Shown here: positions 9,007 through 18,492 of the stretch, one piece after another
Position numbering within the stretch: position 1 is the stretch's first letter
Layout of the letters: each line of letters opens with the position of its first letter
Origin: Vibrio sp. HA2012
GTDB taxonomy: Bacteria; Pseudomonadota; Gammaproteobacteria; Enterobacterales; Vibrionaceae
DNA: 52,545 nucleotides
Assembly: GCF_002812955.1 (NCBI RefSeq)
Contig: NZ_PFXK01000012.1
Location: forward strand, 1-52,545
Direction: 5' to 3'
Program-made: the position numbers and the translations under genes
The notes under the pieces: model-generated
Database searches by the model: none
Seen by the model: the letters and a program-made list of their open reading frames with translations, nothing else
What the model was told of the DNA's origin: nothing

Positions 9007-10935
9007 TCAGTATCTGGCTTTCAGTTCATCAGGGTGCAGAAAATCACCCTCCACGCCCATCAAATCCCGGTAGTAGGTTTCAAACATCAGAATATTCTGT
9101 ACATAACGCCGGGTCTCTTTAAACGGAATAGCTTCAATAAAGGCAAACACGTCTAGTTTATCTGCACTTATTTCCTGCCATTTGTCTACCCGGTGCGGCC
9201 CGGCATTATACGCAGCAAAAGCCAGTATGCGGTTATTATCATAACGGGTAAGCAAACTATTCAGATACTTACTTCCGATTTCTATATTTTTCTCTACGTT
9301 ATACAAGTCATTAGCCCCCTGATAACGAAGTTTGTATTTTCTTGCCGTATACTTTGCCGTGCGAGGCATTACCTGCATAATCCCCCTAGCGCCGACTGGA
9401 GAGCGAGCCTGAGCATCCAGCGCGCTTTCCTGCCGTGCCAGTGACATTAGGGTTATCGGATCGACGTTGTGCTTATCCCCGTAGAAATTGAACCACCAGC
9501 GATGCGCAACAGGAAAACGAAGTGCGGTATCATCCCACATCTTAGCTTCAATAGTGGCCTTGACCGTCAGATGATGCCATCCTTTCTCAGCTGCATAGAG
9601 AGCCATAGCCTTTTTCTCTGGCTCACTGACCATCCAGAGCAGCCAATTCCATTCACGTTTAGCAGCGTGAATCTTATCCAGCTCAATCATCTCCTCAATC
9701 CGCTCCAGACTACGGCTATAGGGTTCAAGGATATGAATATCAGCATATGTTTTTCGCGTCTGATAAAACACTGGCCTGTCCAGTGACTTAGCTGCAGCAA
9801 CACTGTAGAAATTACGTTCACCCAGAATGGACTGTAAGCGCTCTATACCCTTCTGTCTCTCACCCAAAGATAGATCTGCCCGGCCAAGCCAATATTGCCA
9901 ACACAAATTTTTCTGGCTGTCCAACGGTAAAAGCTGGATCCAATTCCGGGTTCCCGACCAGTCTCCTTCCCTGATCGCCAGACGAATACGTGATTCCAGA
10001 GCTGATACCGATCGACTCTTTACCAGAATCTTATCTCGCCAGTCAGCTAGTCCTGTTTCATCAGTATCCATTAAACGTACTGCCAGATATTCAGAGACTT
10101 TCTGTGCATGAGTAGCGGAAAACTGCTGGGATTTAAAAACAATATCCAGTAGAGCATGCGCCTGATTAACATCCTTTCTGGCTAGATGCTTCAAAGCAAT
10201 ACCAGACTGCTTACGATTGAATTCTGAAGGTGGGTTGACCTGAGCAAAAACCTCAACATAAGCAGGATGTGCCGACATATATTTCAGCTCTTTTGCCTGA
10301 TACCGACTTTTCTCGCTCTGAGTCATGCCCGCAAGATAAGAAAGCAGAGCACTGCTGCGATTATCGAACGTCAGCAACATTCTCCGCAGAACCAGCTCAT
10401 CGGTTCGCAACCCAGCCTGCTCCCAAGCTTCAAATAATGGGTCACAATTGCTGGAGATACTATCGCCTTTCAGCCAGAGTTTCTCTGCACCGGCAAATGC
10501 CTTATCAGACTGACCATTTTTTAACTGAGCATAATAATAGCTGCAGCGATACTTCTCCATCTTAGGTTCATCGGTCTGGTAGCGGTAAAAGGTTTCCCAG
10601 TGTCCTTTTTTTATCAGAGCATCCAAATAAGCTGCCCGGATATCATTAACAAAAGGAAATGATCGGTGCAGCTCAGTAAACTGGTCCACCTCTTTCGGTG
10701 TTCGCTTATCAATATCCAGCAAAAAAGTCCGGTAATCAACATACGGAGTCAACGGATAATCCGCTATTTTCTCACGGATCTCCAGATACTCATCTACTTG
10801 CTTATTATCCAAATAACTTTGTGCCTGCTGGTATATAACTCGCTGCTGTGCAAGAGACGCTGGTGCCGCATAGGCACCAGAAGAAAAAGCCAGTAAAGGC
10901 CAAACAGCAGAAACAAGTTTTTTCAACTTATGCAT
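9007..10935 (-). CDS. slt: Soluble lytic murein transglycosylase Slt70
   Basis: This periplasmic enzyme cleaves the MurNAc-GlcNAc bond of peptidoglycan to yield 1,6-anhydromuropeptides. The 642-residue product (E. coli 645) begins with a signal peptide ending near SSGAYA. It continues with the long alpha-superhelical U and L domains and ends in an SLT goose-lysozyme-like domain (about 475-610). The catalytic Glu is in the motif SLARQESALDAQARSPVGA, followed by GIMQVMP and AYNAGPHRV. The start at 10935 follows an AGGAAG site and places the signal peptide at the N-terminus. A longer frame to 10980 is possible but less likely. Confidence 0.95.
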   Translation of the reverse strand: MHKLKKLVSAVWPLLAFSSGAYAAPASLAQQRVIYQQAQSYLDNKQVDEYLEIREKIADYPLTPYVDYRTFLLDIDKRTPKEVDQFTELHRSFPFVNDIRAAYLDALIKKGHWETFYRYQTDEPKMEKYRCSYYYAQLKNGQSDKAFAGAEKLWLKGDSISSNCDPLFEAWEQAGLRTDELVLRRMLLTFDNRSSALLSYLAGMTQSEKSRYQAKELKYMSAHPAYVEVFAQVNPPSEFNRKQSGIALKHLARKDVNQAHALLDIVFKSQQFSATHAQKVSEYLAVRLMDTDETGLADWRDKILVKSRSVSALESRIRLAIREGDWSGTRNWIQLLPLDSQKNLCWQYWLGRADLSLGERQKGIERLQSILGERNFYSVAAAKSLDRPVFYQTRKTYADIHILEPYSRSLERIEEMIELDKIHAAKREWNWLLWMVSEPEKKAMALYAAEKGWHHLTVKATIEAKMWDDTALRFPVAHRWWFNFYGDKHNVDPITLMSLARQESALDAQARSPVGARGIMQVMPRTAKYTARKYKLRYQGANDLYNVEKNIEIGSKYLNSLLTRYDNNRILAFAAYNAGPHRVDKWQEISADKLDVFAFIEAIPFKETRRYVQNILMFETYYRDLMGVEGDFLHPDELKARY

Positions 10936-11180
10936 CTGTTTAAATCTTCCTGATTCATCTTTCGGGGTAAAAATCACCAAATTTCATACTAGCCTAATAC
11001 GCAGAGGAAGTCTGACCCAGAAATGAAAAAAATGAGAATATCCGCAAAGAAAGTGAATCAACAACAAATATTTTTTCTGCATCACAGAACCATGGTTAAT
11101 ACACTTTCTGATTTGAAATCGGTAACAGGCCCGATATAAAATACAGTCTAATTTTTATTTGATAGTAGGTTTAATCGGCA

Positions 11181-12848
11181 ATGGCTGAATACGTTTATAC
11201 CATGTCGCGGGTGAGCAAAATCGTTCCACCCAAGCGTCAAATTCTGAAGGATATCTCTCTTAGCTTCTTCCCCGGTGCAAAAATAGGCGTACTCGGCCTT
11301 AACGGTGCAGGTAAATCGACCCTGCTGCGCATTATGGCGGGAATAGACACTGATATAGACGGCGAAGCCCGTCCACAACCGGGGTTAAACGTTGGCTATC
11401 TGCCGCAGGAACCCGTTCTAGATGAGTCCAAAACCGTCCGTGAAGTGGTAGAAGAAGCCGTTGCTGACGTTGCTGGAGCATTAAAACGTCTGGATGCCGT
11501 CTATGCTGCTTATGCCGAACCTGATGCTGATTTTGACGCACTGGCCAAAGAACAGGGTGAACTGGAAGCCCTGATTCAGACAAAAGACGGGCATAATCTG
11601 GATAATGCACTGGAGCGGGCTGCTGACGCACTTCGCCTGCCAGAATGGGACGCTAAAATCGCTAACCTTTCTGGTGGTGAACGCCGTCGTGTTGCTATCT
11701 GCCGTCTGCTACTGGAAAAACCGGATATGCTGCTGCTGGATGAACCAACCAACCACCTGGATGCAGAATCCGTCGGCTGGCTGGAACGCTTCCTGGTCGA
11801 TTACAGTGGTACAGTAGTGGCCATTACCCACGACCGTTACTTCCTGGATAATGCCGCAGGATGGATCCTTGAACTTGACCGGGGTGAAGGTATTCCGTGG
11901 CAGGGTAACTACACATCCTGGCTGGAACAGAAAGATGCCCGTCTGAAACAAGAAGCCGCTCAGGAAAAAGCCCGCCAGAAAACAATTGAGAAGGAGCTGG
12001 AGTGGGTTCGTCAGAATCCAAAAGGTCGCCAGGCAAAATCTAAAGCACGTATGGCCCGTTTTGAAGAGCTGAACAATACTGAGCATCAAAAACGTAACGA
12101 AACTAATGAACTGTTTATCCCACCGGGTGAACGTTTGGGTGACAAGGTTATCGAAGTCAATAATCTGACTAAATCGTTCGGTGATCGCGTTCTGATTGAT
12201 AACCTCTCATTTAGTATGCCTAAAGGTGCAATTGTCGGTATTATCGGTGCCAACGGGGCAGGTAAGTCAACCCTGTTCAAGATGTTGAGTGGTACTGAGC
12301 TACCGGATTCAGGAACGATAGAACTGGGGGATACGGTCAAACTCTCCTCGGTGGATCAGTTCCGTGACAGTATGGATGATAACAAAACCGTATTTCAGGA
12401 GATTTCTGAAGGCGCGGATATTATTCGTATTAACAACTTCGAAGTTCCGGCTCGGGCTTATTGCTCACGTTTTAACTTTAAAGGTGTGGATCAACAAAAA
12501 GTTATCGGTGAGCTTTCCGGTGGTGAACGTAACCGGGTGCATCTGGCAAAACTGCTGAAAGCGGGCGGGAACGTACTGCTTCTCGATGAACCGACCAATG
12601 ATCTGGATGTGGAAACCCTGCGGGCACTGGAAGAAGCTCTGCTTGAATTCCCAGGTTGTGCTATGGTCATTTCGCACGACCGCTGGTTCCTTGATCGTAT
12701 TGCTACGCATATTCTTGATTACCGAGATGAAGGTCAGGTGAACTTCTATGAAGGTAACTATACTGAATATACCGAGTGGCTAAAACAAACGCTTGGGGCT
12801 CAGGCAGCAGAACCACATCGTATCAAATACAAGCGTATTGCAAAATAA
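11181..12848 (+). CDS. ettA: Energy-dependent translational throttle protein EttA (ABC-F)
   Basis: This ABC-F ATPase binds the ribosomal E site and gates entry into elongation according to ATP/ADP status. The 555 residues equal E. coli EttA. It has two ABC domains with no membrane segments: Walker A GLNGAGKST at residues 39-47, signature LSGGERRRVA, then the positively charged linker (PtIM, about 240-300, rich in Lys/Arg and QAKSKARMARFEEL). The second ABC has GANGAGKST and LSGGERNRVH. It is followed by a terminator. The upstream gap to slt (about 245 bp) must hold its promoter, for which no strong box was assigned. Confidence 0.97.
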   Translation: MAEYVYTMSRVSKIVPPKRQILKDISLSFFPGAKIGVLGLNGAGKSTLLRIMAGIDTDIDGEARPQPGLNVGYLPQEPVLDESKTVREVVEEAVADVAGALKRLDAVYAAYAEPDADFDALAKEQGELEALIQTKDGHNLDNALERAADALRLPEWDAKIANLSGGERRRVAICRLLLEKPDMLLLDEPTNHLDAESVGWLERFLVDYSGTVVAITHDRYFLDNAAGWILELDRGEGIPWQGNYTSWLEQKDARLKQEAAQEKARQKTIEKELEWVRQNPKGRQAKSKARMARFEELNNTEHQKRNETNELFIPPGERLGDKVIEVNNLTKSFGDRVLIDNLSFSMPKGAIVGIIGANGAGKSTLFKMLSGTELPDSGTIELGDTVKLSSVDQFRDSMDDNKTVFQEISEGADIIRINNFEVPARAYCSRFNFKGVDQQKVIGELSGGERNRVHLAKLLKAGGNVLLLDEPTNDLDVETLRALEEALLEFPGCAMVISHDRWFLDRIATHILDYRDEGQVNFYEGNYTEYTEWLKQTLGAQAAEPHRIKYKRIAK

Positions 12849-12879
12849 TTTGCTGTATTGATTGAATTAAATGATACTC

Positions 12880-12904
12880 AAGGCTGCTTTTTAAGCAGCC
12901 TTTT
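12880..12904 (+). terminator. ettA terminator
   Basis: AAGGCTGCTT (12880-12889) pairs with AAGCAGCCTT (12893-12902) around a 3-nt loop, followed by Ts. It lies about 30 nt after the ettA stop. Confidence 0.87.
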
Positions 12905-12979
12905 CATTTAGTATTATACTCAGTCATACCGATATCACTCATTTGGCTGTTCAGAAAGTATTACATACGGAGATAACCT

Positions 12980-13360
12980 ATGACAGAAAGACGCCGCTTT
13001 TCACGCATCCTATATCAGGCTCCGGCAGAGCTGCGCCAGGGAGAGGTTAAATTCAGTTGCGCCATTCAAGATTTATCACTTCACGGTATGCTGCTGACTT
13101 CAGCAAAAGACAATCCATTAAACCCGGAATTACCCGCAGATGTCTTTTTTCACCTTCCAGAGAGCGATATTATTATTTCTCTCACCGCCAAAATCATTGA
13201 TATCTCTCCGACACTCATGCGCACCAGCATTTATAACATTGATATTGACAGCATCAGTCACCTAAAACGGCTGGTTGAACTCAATACTGGTGATGAAGCT
13301 CTGCTCTACAGAGAGATGGAACAACTTTCTGAGCTTGGTGATGATGACCCCACTCTATAA
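12980..13360 (+). CDS. PilZ-domain c-di-GMP-binding protein
   Basis: This is a 126-residue single-domain protein. It has the two PilZ c-di-GMP-binding motifs: RxxxR (R5 and R9 in ERRRFSR) and DxSxxG (D31, S33, G36 in QDLSLHGM). No other domain or membrane segment is visible, so it is probably a small adaptor-type c-di-GMP effector. A GGAG ribosome-binding site precedes the ATG. The position next to ettA resembles that of V. cholerae PlzA (VC0697), to which it may be orthologous. The downstream target is unknown. Confidence 0.85.
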   Translation: MTERRRFSRILYQAPAELRQGEVKFSCAIQDLSLHGMLLTSAKDNPLNPELPADVFFHLPESDIIISLTAKIIDISPTLMRTSIYNIDIDSISHLKRLVELNTGDEALLYREMEQLSELGDDDPTL

Positions 13361-13581
13361 AGAAATATTCGGAGCAAGATCAAAGTTACGTTATTTATTT
13401 TTACATTTATCAATAGAGCTTTCACTTTAAAACAAAGCTAATCCTCTATTAAATAAATAATTTCATAATTCTCAAAAACAAGACAAGTTTGTAATTGATT
13501 TATTTCTCAATAATGAGTATGGCGTTTTATCCACAAAGCAGTACAATTATGCTGGTAAGAGAGTATCTGAGGAGAAGCACC

Positions 13582-13857
13582 ATGAGCTATAACGTCAACC
13601 TGAGCCCGGTAGATCAAAAAACCAAAGAAGCTTTTGCACAAGTGTGTGAAGACGCTGGCCTGAGCCCAAAAGAAGCATTGGCTCTGTTTACTAAATCTGT
13701 TGCGGCAAGAGGAGATATTCCTTTTGATATTAAAGCAATGATGCTGGCCAATACAATGTTTGGTAATACAGGAAAAGACCCCGCTCTCAAAGGCAATGAA
13801 GCAGAGAAAGATCCTAAATATAAAAATCGCTTCTTTAACGAAATGATGGGTATCTGA
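13582..13857 (+). CDS. RelB/DinJ-like ribbon-helix-helix protein (orphan antitoxin-like)
   Basis: This is a 91-residue protein. Residues 1-50 resemble the DNA-binding half of RelB/DinJ antitoxins: a short beta strand (SYNVNLSPVD), then helices with GLSPKEALALFTKSVAARGDIPFDIKA, matching the usual GLtxsdAixlfxxxvaxxxxiPFdl pattern. The C-terminal part (TGKDPALKGNEAEKDPKYKN) is Lys/Asp-rich and not recognised. The ATG at 13582 follows a GGAGAA site. There is no toxin gene beside it: the downstream neighbour lspA is convergent, beyond a terminator. It may be a solitary regulator or a remnant of a toxin-antitoxin pair. Confidence 0.6.
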   Translation: MSYNVNLSPVDQKTKEAFAQVCEDAGLSPKEALALFTKSVAARGDIPFDIKAMMLANTMFGNTGKDPALKGNEAEKDPKYKNRFFNEMMGI

Positions 13858-13901
13858 TCCTGCTGAAACCATTCCCGCTCTCCTCGTACAATCAGACACA
13901 A

Positions 13902-13935
13902 AAAAGGGCTCTGTATTAATCAACAGAGCCCTTTT
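13902..13935. terminator. Bidirectional terminator between the RelB-like gene and lspA
   Basis: AAAAGGGCTCTGT (13902-13914) pairs perfectly with ACAGAGCCCTTTT (13923-13935) around an 8-nt loop. The A and T flanks make it a terminator on both strands, serving the plus-strand RelB-like gene and minus-strand lspA. Confidence 0.88.
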
Positions 13936-13953
13936 ACTGTATCAATAACCTTT

Positions 13954-14475
13954 TTAGGATGCAGACTTGCCCGAACGAAAGCTGTCCAGAATAATCATGG
14001 CAGCCCCGATACAAATCGCTGAATCAGCCAGATTAAATGCCGGCCAGTGATAATTCCCCCAGAATACATCCAGATAGTCCACGACAAAACCATGCACCAG
14101 ACGGTCAAACAAATTTCCGACAGCACCACCAATAATCAATGAATAAGCGCTGTTATTCCATTTTTCTGTGACCGGAAGCTTACTCATCCAGCGCACCAGC
14201 ATCAGGCAGACAAATACGGCAATTCCGGTAAAGAACCAACGCTGCCACCCGGCCTGATCGCCAAGAAAGCTAAATGCCGCACCATAATTATGAACATGCA
14301 ACAGGTTAAAGAAAGGCAGCACCTCGACACGGTGCTCCCAGCCATAACCGATATGATCGAGAACCAAAAATTTGATTCCGATATCAGCCAGAAAGATCAG
14401 AGCCGCCAGCCAAAGCCAGCGGATCCCGGAATGCGACACTGCGCTTCTGTTTTCGCTCACGTCTGATTCAGCCAT
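13954..14475 (-). CDS. lspA: Lipoprotein signal peptidase II
   Basis: This inner-membrane aspartyl protease removes signal peptides from prolipoproteins after Lgt has diacylated the Cys. The 173-residue product has four membrane segments. The catalytic aspartates are visible in [17 protein letters not shown] (D133) and [11 protein letters not shown] (D151). The ATG overlaps the ileS stop (TAATG), showing tight coupling. The usual downstream partners fkpB and ispH are not here: a terminator follows at once. Confidence 0.97.
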   Translation of the reverse strand: MAESDVSENRSAVSHSGIRWLWLAALIFLADIGIKFLVLDHIGYGWEHRVEVLPFFNLLHVHNYGAAFSFLGDQAGWQRWFFTGIAVFVCLMLVRWMSKLPVTEKWNNSAYSLIIGGAVGNLFDRLVHGFVVDYLDVFWGNYHWPAFNLADSAICIGAAMIILDSFRSGKSAS

Positions 14476-17306
14476 TACGCAAAGCGGCGTTGCTCGCCTT
14501 CACCTTCGACATTAGACACACAACGGCCACAAATTTTCTCATGACCAGAAATAGTACCTACGTCGGCCACATGATGCCAGCAACGGTCACATTTCTCAGC
14601 TTCAGAGGCTTTCACTGTCACAAACAAACCTTCAATGTCTGTTGCATTAGCTACGTCTGACTTATCTGACAGAGGCTTCACTTCTGCTTTTGAAGTCAAC
14701 AGCACAAAACGCAATTCATCTTCCAGCTTATTCAGTTTCTCAGCCAAAGTGGTATCAGCATACAAAGTCACTTCTGCCTGAAGTGCACCACCGATAACCT
14801 TCTCACTACGTGCAGCTTCCAGCAGTTTATTCACCGCACCACGCACATCCTGAATCTCACTCCAGAATGCATTGTTCAGCTCTTCACCTTCAGCAAGACC
14901 AAACAGACCATCGAACCACTCTTCCGTAAATACAAACTTAGCACGTTCACCCGGCATCTCATTCCAGATTTCATCTGCAGTAAATGACATAATAGGTGCC
15001 ATCCAGCGCACAAGAGCTTCCACGATATAGTACAATGCAGTCTGACAACTACGCTGAGCATGACCACCACGTTTAGCGGTATATTGACGATCTTTAATTA
15101 CATCCAGATAGAAAGACCCCATCTCGATAGAACAGAACTGCATCAGTCGCTGAGTAACTGCATGGGTATTATATTCATCGTATGCTTTAATGATCTCTTC
15201 CTGTGCTGCCAGTGCGCGACCGACAGCCCAACGATCCAACGCCACCATTTCCTCTCTTGGTACCAAATCCGTTTCCGGATTAAATCCGTTCAGGTTAGCT
15301 AGGAAGAAACGTGCCGTATTGCGGATACGACGATAAGCATCGGCAGAACGCTTCAGGATTTCATCAGATACTGCCACTTCACCGGTGTAATCCGTTGACG
15401 ATACCCAAAGACGCAGAATGTCAGCGCCAAGCTTGTTAGTTACATCTTTCGGAGCAACTACGTTACCGATAGACTTGGACATTTTACGTCCCTGACCATC
15501 CACAACAAAGCCGTGAGTCAATACTTGCTTATAAGGTGCTTCACCTTTCATTGCGATGGAAGAAATCAATGAAGACTGGAACCAACCCCGGTGCTGGTCT
15601 GAACCCTCCAGATACATATCAGCACTGTTGCCGTTAAACTCCTCACGACTATCCACGACAGCGTAGTGAGTCACACCAGAGTCAAACCATACATCCAGAG
15701 TATCCAATACCTTTTCATAATTCTGAGCGTCTTCTTCACTCATTAGCTCTGCAGGGTCGATGTCCCACCAGGCCTGGATGCCTTTTTCTTCTACCAGATT
15801 AGCAACTTTTTCAATCAACTCAGGACTATTCGGATGCAACTCAGACGTTTCTTTATGTACAAACAGCGCAATAGGTACACCCCAGGTGCGCTGACGGGAA
15901 ATGCACCACTCAGGACGACCTTCGATCATACCTTCAATACGGCTCTGACCCCAGTCAGGCATCCACTGAACACCTTTGATAGCTTCCAATGCTTGCTTAC
16001 GCAAACCTGCCTGATCCATAGAAACAAACCACTGAGGTGTGGCACGGAAAATAATAGGAGTCTTATGACGCCAGCAGTGTGGATAACTGTGCTCATAAGC
16101 ATGGTGATGCAGTAAAGCACCGCGTTCTTTCAATACCTCAAGTACTGAATCGTTCGCTTTAAATACATGCTGACCGGCAAACAGTTCAGTATCCGGCAGA
16201 AAAACACCGTTAGAACCCACAGGGTTAGCGACTTCAAGACCATACTGCTGACCAACAGCAAAGTCTTCCTGACCATGACCTGGAGCAGTGTGTACGACAC
16301 CTGTACCAGAATCTGTTGTGACATGATCACCAAGAATTGCCGGAACATCAAAAGCATAGAATGGGTGTTTAAAGCGGATCAGCTCCAGATCCGCACCTTT
16401 ACAGAAGCCAAGATTATGGAAATGTTCGATTCCGACACGATCCATCACATCTTTTGCCAGTTCAGAAGCAACTATCAGGCGTTCTTTCTTCTCACCTTCA
16501 AGCTGAATCAGTACATATTCAAGATCAGCGCGTACAGCTACTGCCCGGTTTGCCGGCAGTGTCCAAGGGGTTGTGGTCCAAATAACAATGGATACTTCCC
16601 CTTCGCCGTGATGTTCTCCTGCCAGAGTAAATTTCTTCAGCAGAGCTGCTTCATCTACTGCCGCAAACCTTACGTCAATTGACGGAGAAATTTTGTCTTT
16701 ATACTCAACTTCGGCTTCAGCCAGCGCAGAACCACAGTCCGTACACCAGTGAACCGGTTTAAATCCTTTATGCAGATGCCCTTGATCAGCAATTTTACCC
16801 AGAGCACGAATAATATTAGCTTCAGTCGCAAAATCCATGGTGCGATATGGCTTATCCCATTCACCAAGAATTCCCAAACGCTTAAAGCTTTCTTTCTGGC
16901 CTTCAACCTGTCCGGCAGCATATTCACGGCACTTCTCGCGAAATTCTGCGGCAGTGACTTTTTGTCCCGGCTTACCGACTTTCTTTTCTACCATCAGTTC
17001 AATAGGCAGACCATGACAGTCCCAGCCAGGAATATAAGGTGCGTCATAACCGGAAAGTGTTTTGGATTTGATAATAATGTCTTTAAGAATCTTGTTCAGT
17101 GCGTGACCAATGTGAATATCACCATTGGCATATGGAGGGCCATCGTGCAGTACGAAAGATTTTTTGCCTTTCTTCGCTTTACGGATCTCTCCATAAAGAT
17201 CTTCTTTGTACCAACGCTTCAGCATATCCGGCTCACGATTAGCCAGATTACCACGCATCGGAAACCCTGTTTCAGGTAAGTTCAGGGTATCTTTGTAGTC
17301 TGTCAT
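14475..17306 (-). CDS. ileS: Isoleucyl-tRNA synthetase
   Basis: This cytosolic class I aminoacyl-tRNA synthetase charges tRNA-Ile and edits misactivated valine. The 943-residue product contains the HIGH signature at 65-68 ([12 protein letters not shown]), the CP1 editing domain (about 200-390, with [11 protein letters not shown]), KMSKS in [11 protein letters not shown] near residue 605, and the C-terminal zinc finger CDRCWHH...CGRC. The size equals the bacterial type 1 enzyme (E. coli 938). It is co-transcribed with lspA downstream and probably with ribF upstream (63-bp gap). Confidence 0.98.
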   Translation of the reverse strand: MTDYKDTLNLPETGFPMRGNLANREPDMLKRWYKEDLYGEIRKAKKGKKSFVLHDGPPYANGDIHIGHALNKILKDIIIKSKTLSGYDAPYIPGWDCHGLPIELMVEKKVGKPGQKVTAAEFREKCREYAAGQVEGQKESFKRLGILGEWDKPYRTMDFATEANIIRALGKIADQGHLHKGFKPVHWCTDCGSALAEAEVEYKDKISPSIDVRFAAVDEAALLKKFTLAGEHHGEGEVSIVIWTTTPWTLPANRAVAVRADLEYVLIQLEGEKKERLIVASELAKDVMDRVGIEHFHNLGFCKGADLELIRFKHPFYAFDVPAILGDHVTTDSGTGVVHTAPGHGQEDFAVGQQYGLEVANPVGSNGVFLPDTELFAGQHVFKANDSVLEVLKERGALLHHHAYEHSYPHCWRHKTPIIFRATPQWFVSMDQAGLRKQALEAIKGVQWMPDWGQSRIEGMIEGRPEWCISRQRTWGVPIALFVHKETSELHPNSPELIEKVANLVEEKGIQAWWDIDPAELMSEEDAQNYEKVLDTLDVWFDSGVTHYAVVDSREEFNGNSADMYLEGSDQHRGWFQSSLISSIAMKGEAPYKQVLTHGFVVDGQGRKMSKSIGNVVAPKDVTNKLGADILRLWVSSTDYTGEVAVSDEILKRSADAYRRIRNTARFFLANLNGFNPETDLVPREEMVALDRWAVGRALAAQEEIIKAYDEYNTHAVTQRLMQFCSIEMGSFYLDVIKDRQYTAKRGGHAQRSCQTALYYIVEALVRWMAPIMSFTADEIWNEMPGERAKFVFTEEWFDGLFGLAEGEELNNAFWSEIQDVRGAVNKLLEAARSEKVIGGALQAEVTLYADTTLAEKLNKLEDELRFVLLTSKAEVKPLSDKSDVANATDIEGLFVTVKASEAEKCDRCWHHVADVGTISGHEKICGRCVSNVEGEGEQRRFA

Positions 17307-17369
17307 TGATTCTTAATTCCGTTATATTGGGCGAAAGTTAGACATTATACCAAGTGGAGGAACAGCCAC

Positions 17370-18305
17370 TCAGCGCTTGAGCTGATGCAGCCACACCCTT
17401 GCCGCCTCAGCATCCAATTCAATTTGTTGTTTCAGCATTTCGAACGATTCGAAACGTTTTTCATCACGCAGTTTTTTCAGCAGAGCGACTTCAAGCTGTC
17501 GACCATACAGGTCAGCTTTAAAGTCAAACAGATGCACTTCCAGTTGTTGACGAATACCATTCACTGTTGGCCTCTGTCCGATATTAGCAACACCACCAAA
17601 AGGACCATTTTCCAGACCATGCACCTGCACAACATAAACACCAGATACCGGCGATACACATCGCTTCAGGGGAATATTGGCTGTAGGAAAACCAATAGTC
17701 CGACCCAGCTTACGACCATGCGATACACGGCCATTGATACTGTAAGTTCGTCCCAGCATCCTTTCCGCTTCCCCCAGTTCGTCTGCAGCCAGAGCCTCCC
17801 GGATAGCAGTACTGCTAACCCTTTGCTCCCGCACACAAAAACTATGGGTACTCACGACTTCAAAACCGTACTTATCACCCGCTTCTTTGAGCATGGTAAA
17901 ATTGCCGACCCGGTTCCTGCCGAAACAGAAATCGTCACCGACAACCAGAAACTTAACACCCAGACGATCGACCAGCAAGTCTCGAATAAAATCATGAGCC
18001 GATATATCAGCAAAATGCCGGTTAAAGTTGATACACAATAGACGATCTATCTGTAATTTACGCAACTGAACATACTTATCCCGTAACCGGGTCAGACGTG
18101 CAGGCGCTTTATCTCCGGCAAACAACTCCAGCGGCTGTGGCTCGAAAGTTAAGGCAACCGAGGGGAAACCCATCACCTGTGCTTTTTCTGCAACTTGTTT
18201 TAACACCTGCTGATGCCCAAGATGCACACCATCGAAATTGCCTATCGTCAGAACGCATCCATAGTGCTTTGGCTTTATATTGTGAATACCACGAATCAGT
18301 TCCAT
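17370..18305 (-). CDS. ribF: Bifunctional riboflavin kinase / FMN adenylyltransferase
   Basis: This converts riboflavin to FMN and FMN to FAD. The 311-residue product has the N-terminal nucleotidyltransferase (FAD synthetase) domain with GNFDGVHLGHQ near residues 22-32, and the C-terminal riboflavin kinase domain starting at about 185, with GRKLGRTIGFPTANI and later FDFKADLYG. Length matches the family (E. coli 313). Its N-terminus MELIRGIHN is that of the family, supporting the start. It lies upstream of ileS-lspA on the same strand, as in E. coli. Confidence 0.97.
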   Translation of the reverse strand: MELIRGIHNIKPKHYGCVLTIGNFDGVHLGHQQVLKQVAEKAQVMGFPSVALTFEPQPLELFAGDKAPARLTRLRDKYVQLRKLQIDRLLCINFNRHFADISAHDFIRDLLVDRLGVKFLVVGDDFCFGRNRVGNFTMLKEAGDKYGFEVVSTHSFCVREQRVSSTAIREALAADELGEAERMLGRTYSINGRVSHGRKLGRTIGFPTANIPLKRCVSPVSGVYVVQVHGLENGPFGGVANIGQRPTVNGIRQQLEVHLFDFKADLYGRQLEVALLKKLRDEKRFESFEMLKQQIELDAEAARVWLHQLKR

Positions 18306-18492
18306 TTGAACCAGCTATGAACTCAACTCTGTTTATTATGCTTAGTGTGAAACCGACGGATTATATACCAGTGGCCGTTTTGCTTCCAATATTTGTTCCG
18401 TGCCTCTCAACCAAGCCATCTATAACAAAATATCTGTTTATTCATGCCGTCTTACACTCCATACTCAAGTAACTTCAAGATGGTTAGGTATA

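Noticed and set aside
13361..13581. tRNA or small RNA in the gap before the RelB-like gene, and in other gaps over 200 bp
   Set aside because: No cloverleaf, GTTCRA loop or strong promoter-hairpin pair was seen in these AT-rich gaps.
16167..17279. Long plus-strand open frames (16167-16682 and 16749-17279)
   Set aside because: They lie entirely opposite ileS, which is fully conserved on the minus strand. They have no ribosome-binding site or recognisable protein features.
17385..18041. A 218-codon plus-strand open frame
   Set aside because: It is antisense to ribF, whose motifs are intact. The frame has no family resemblance.
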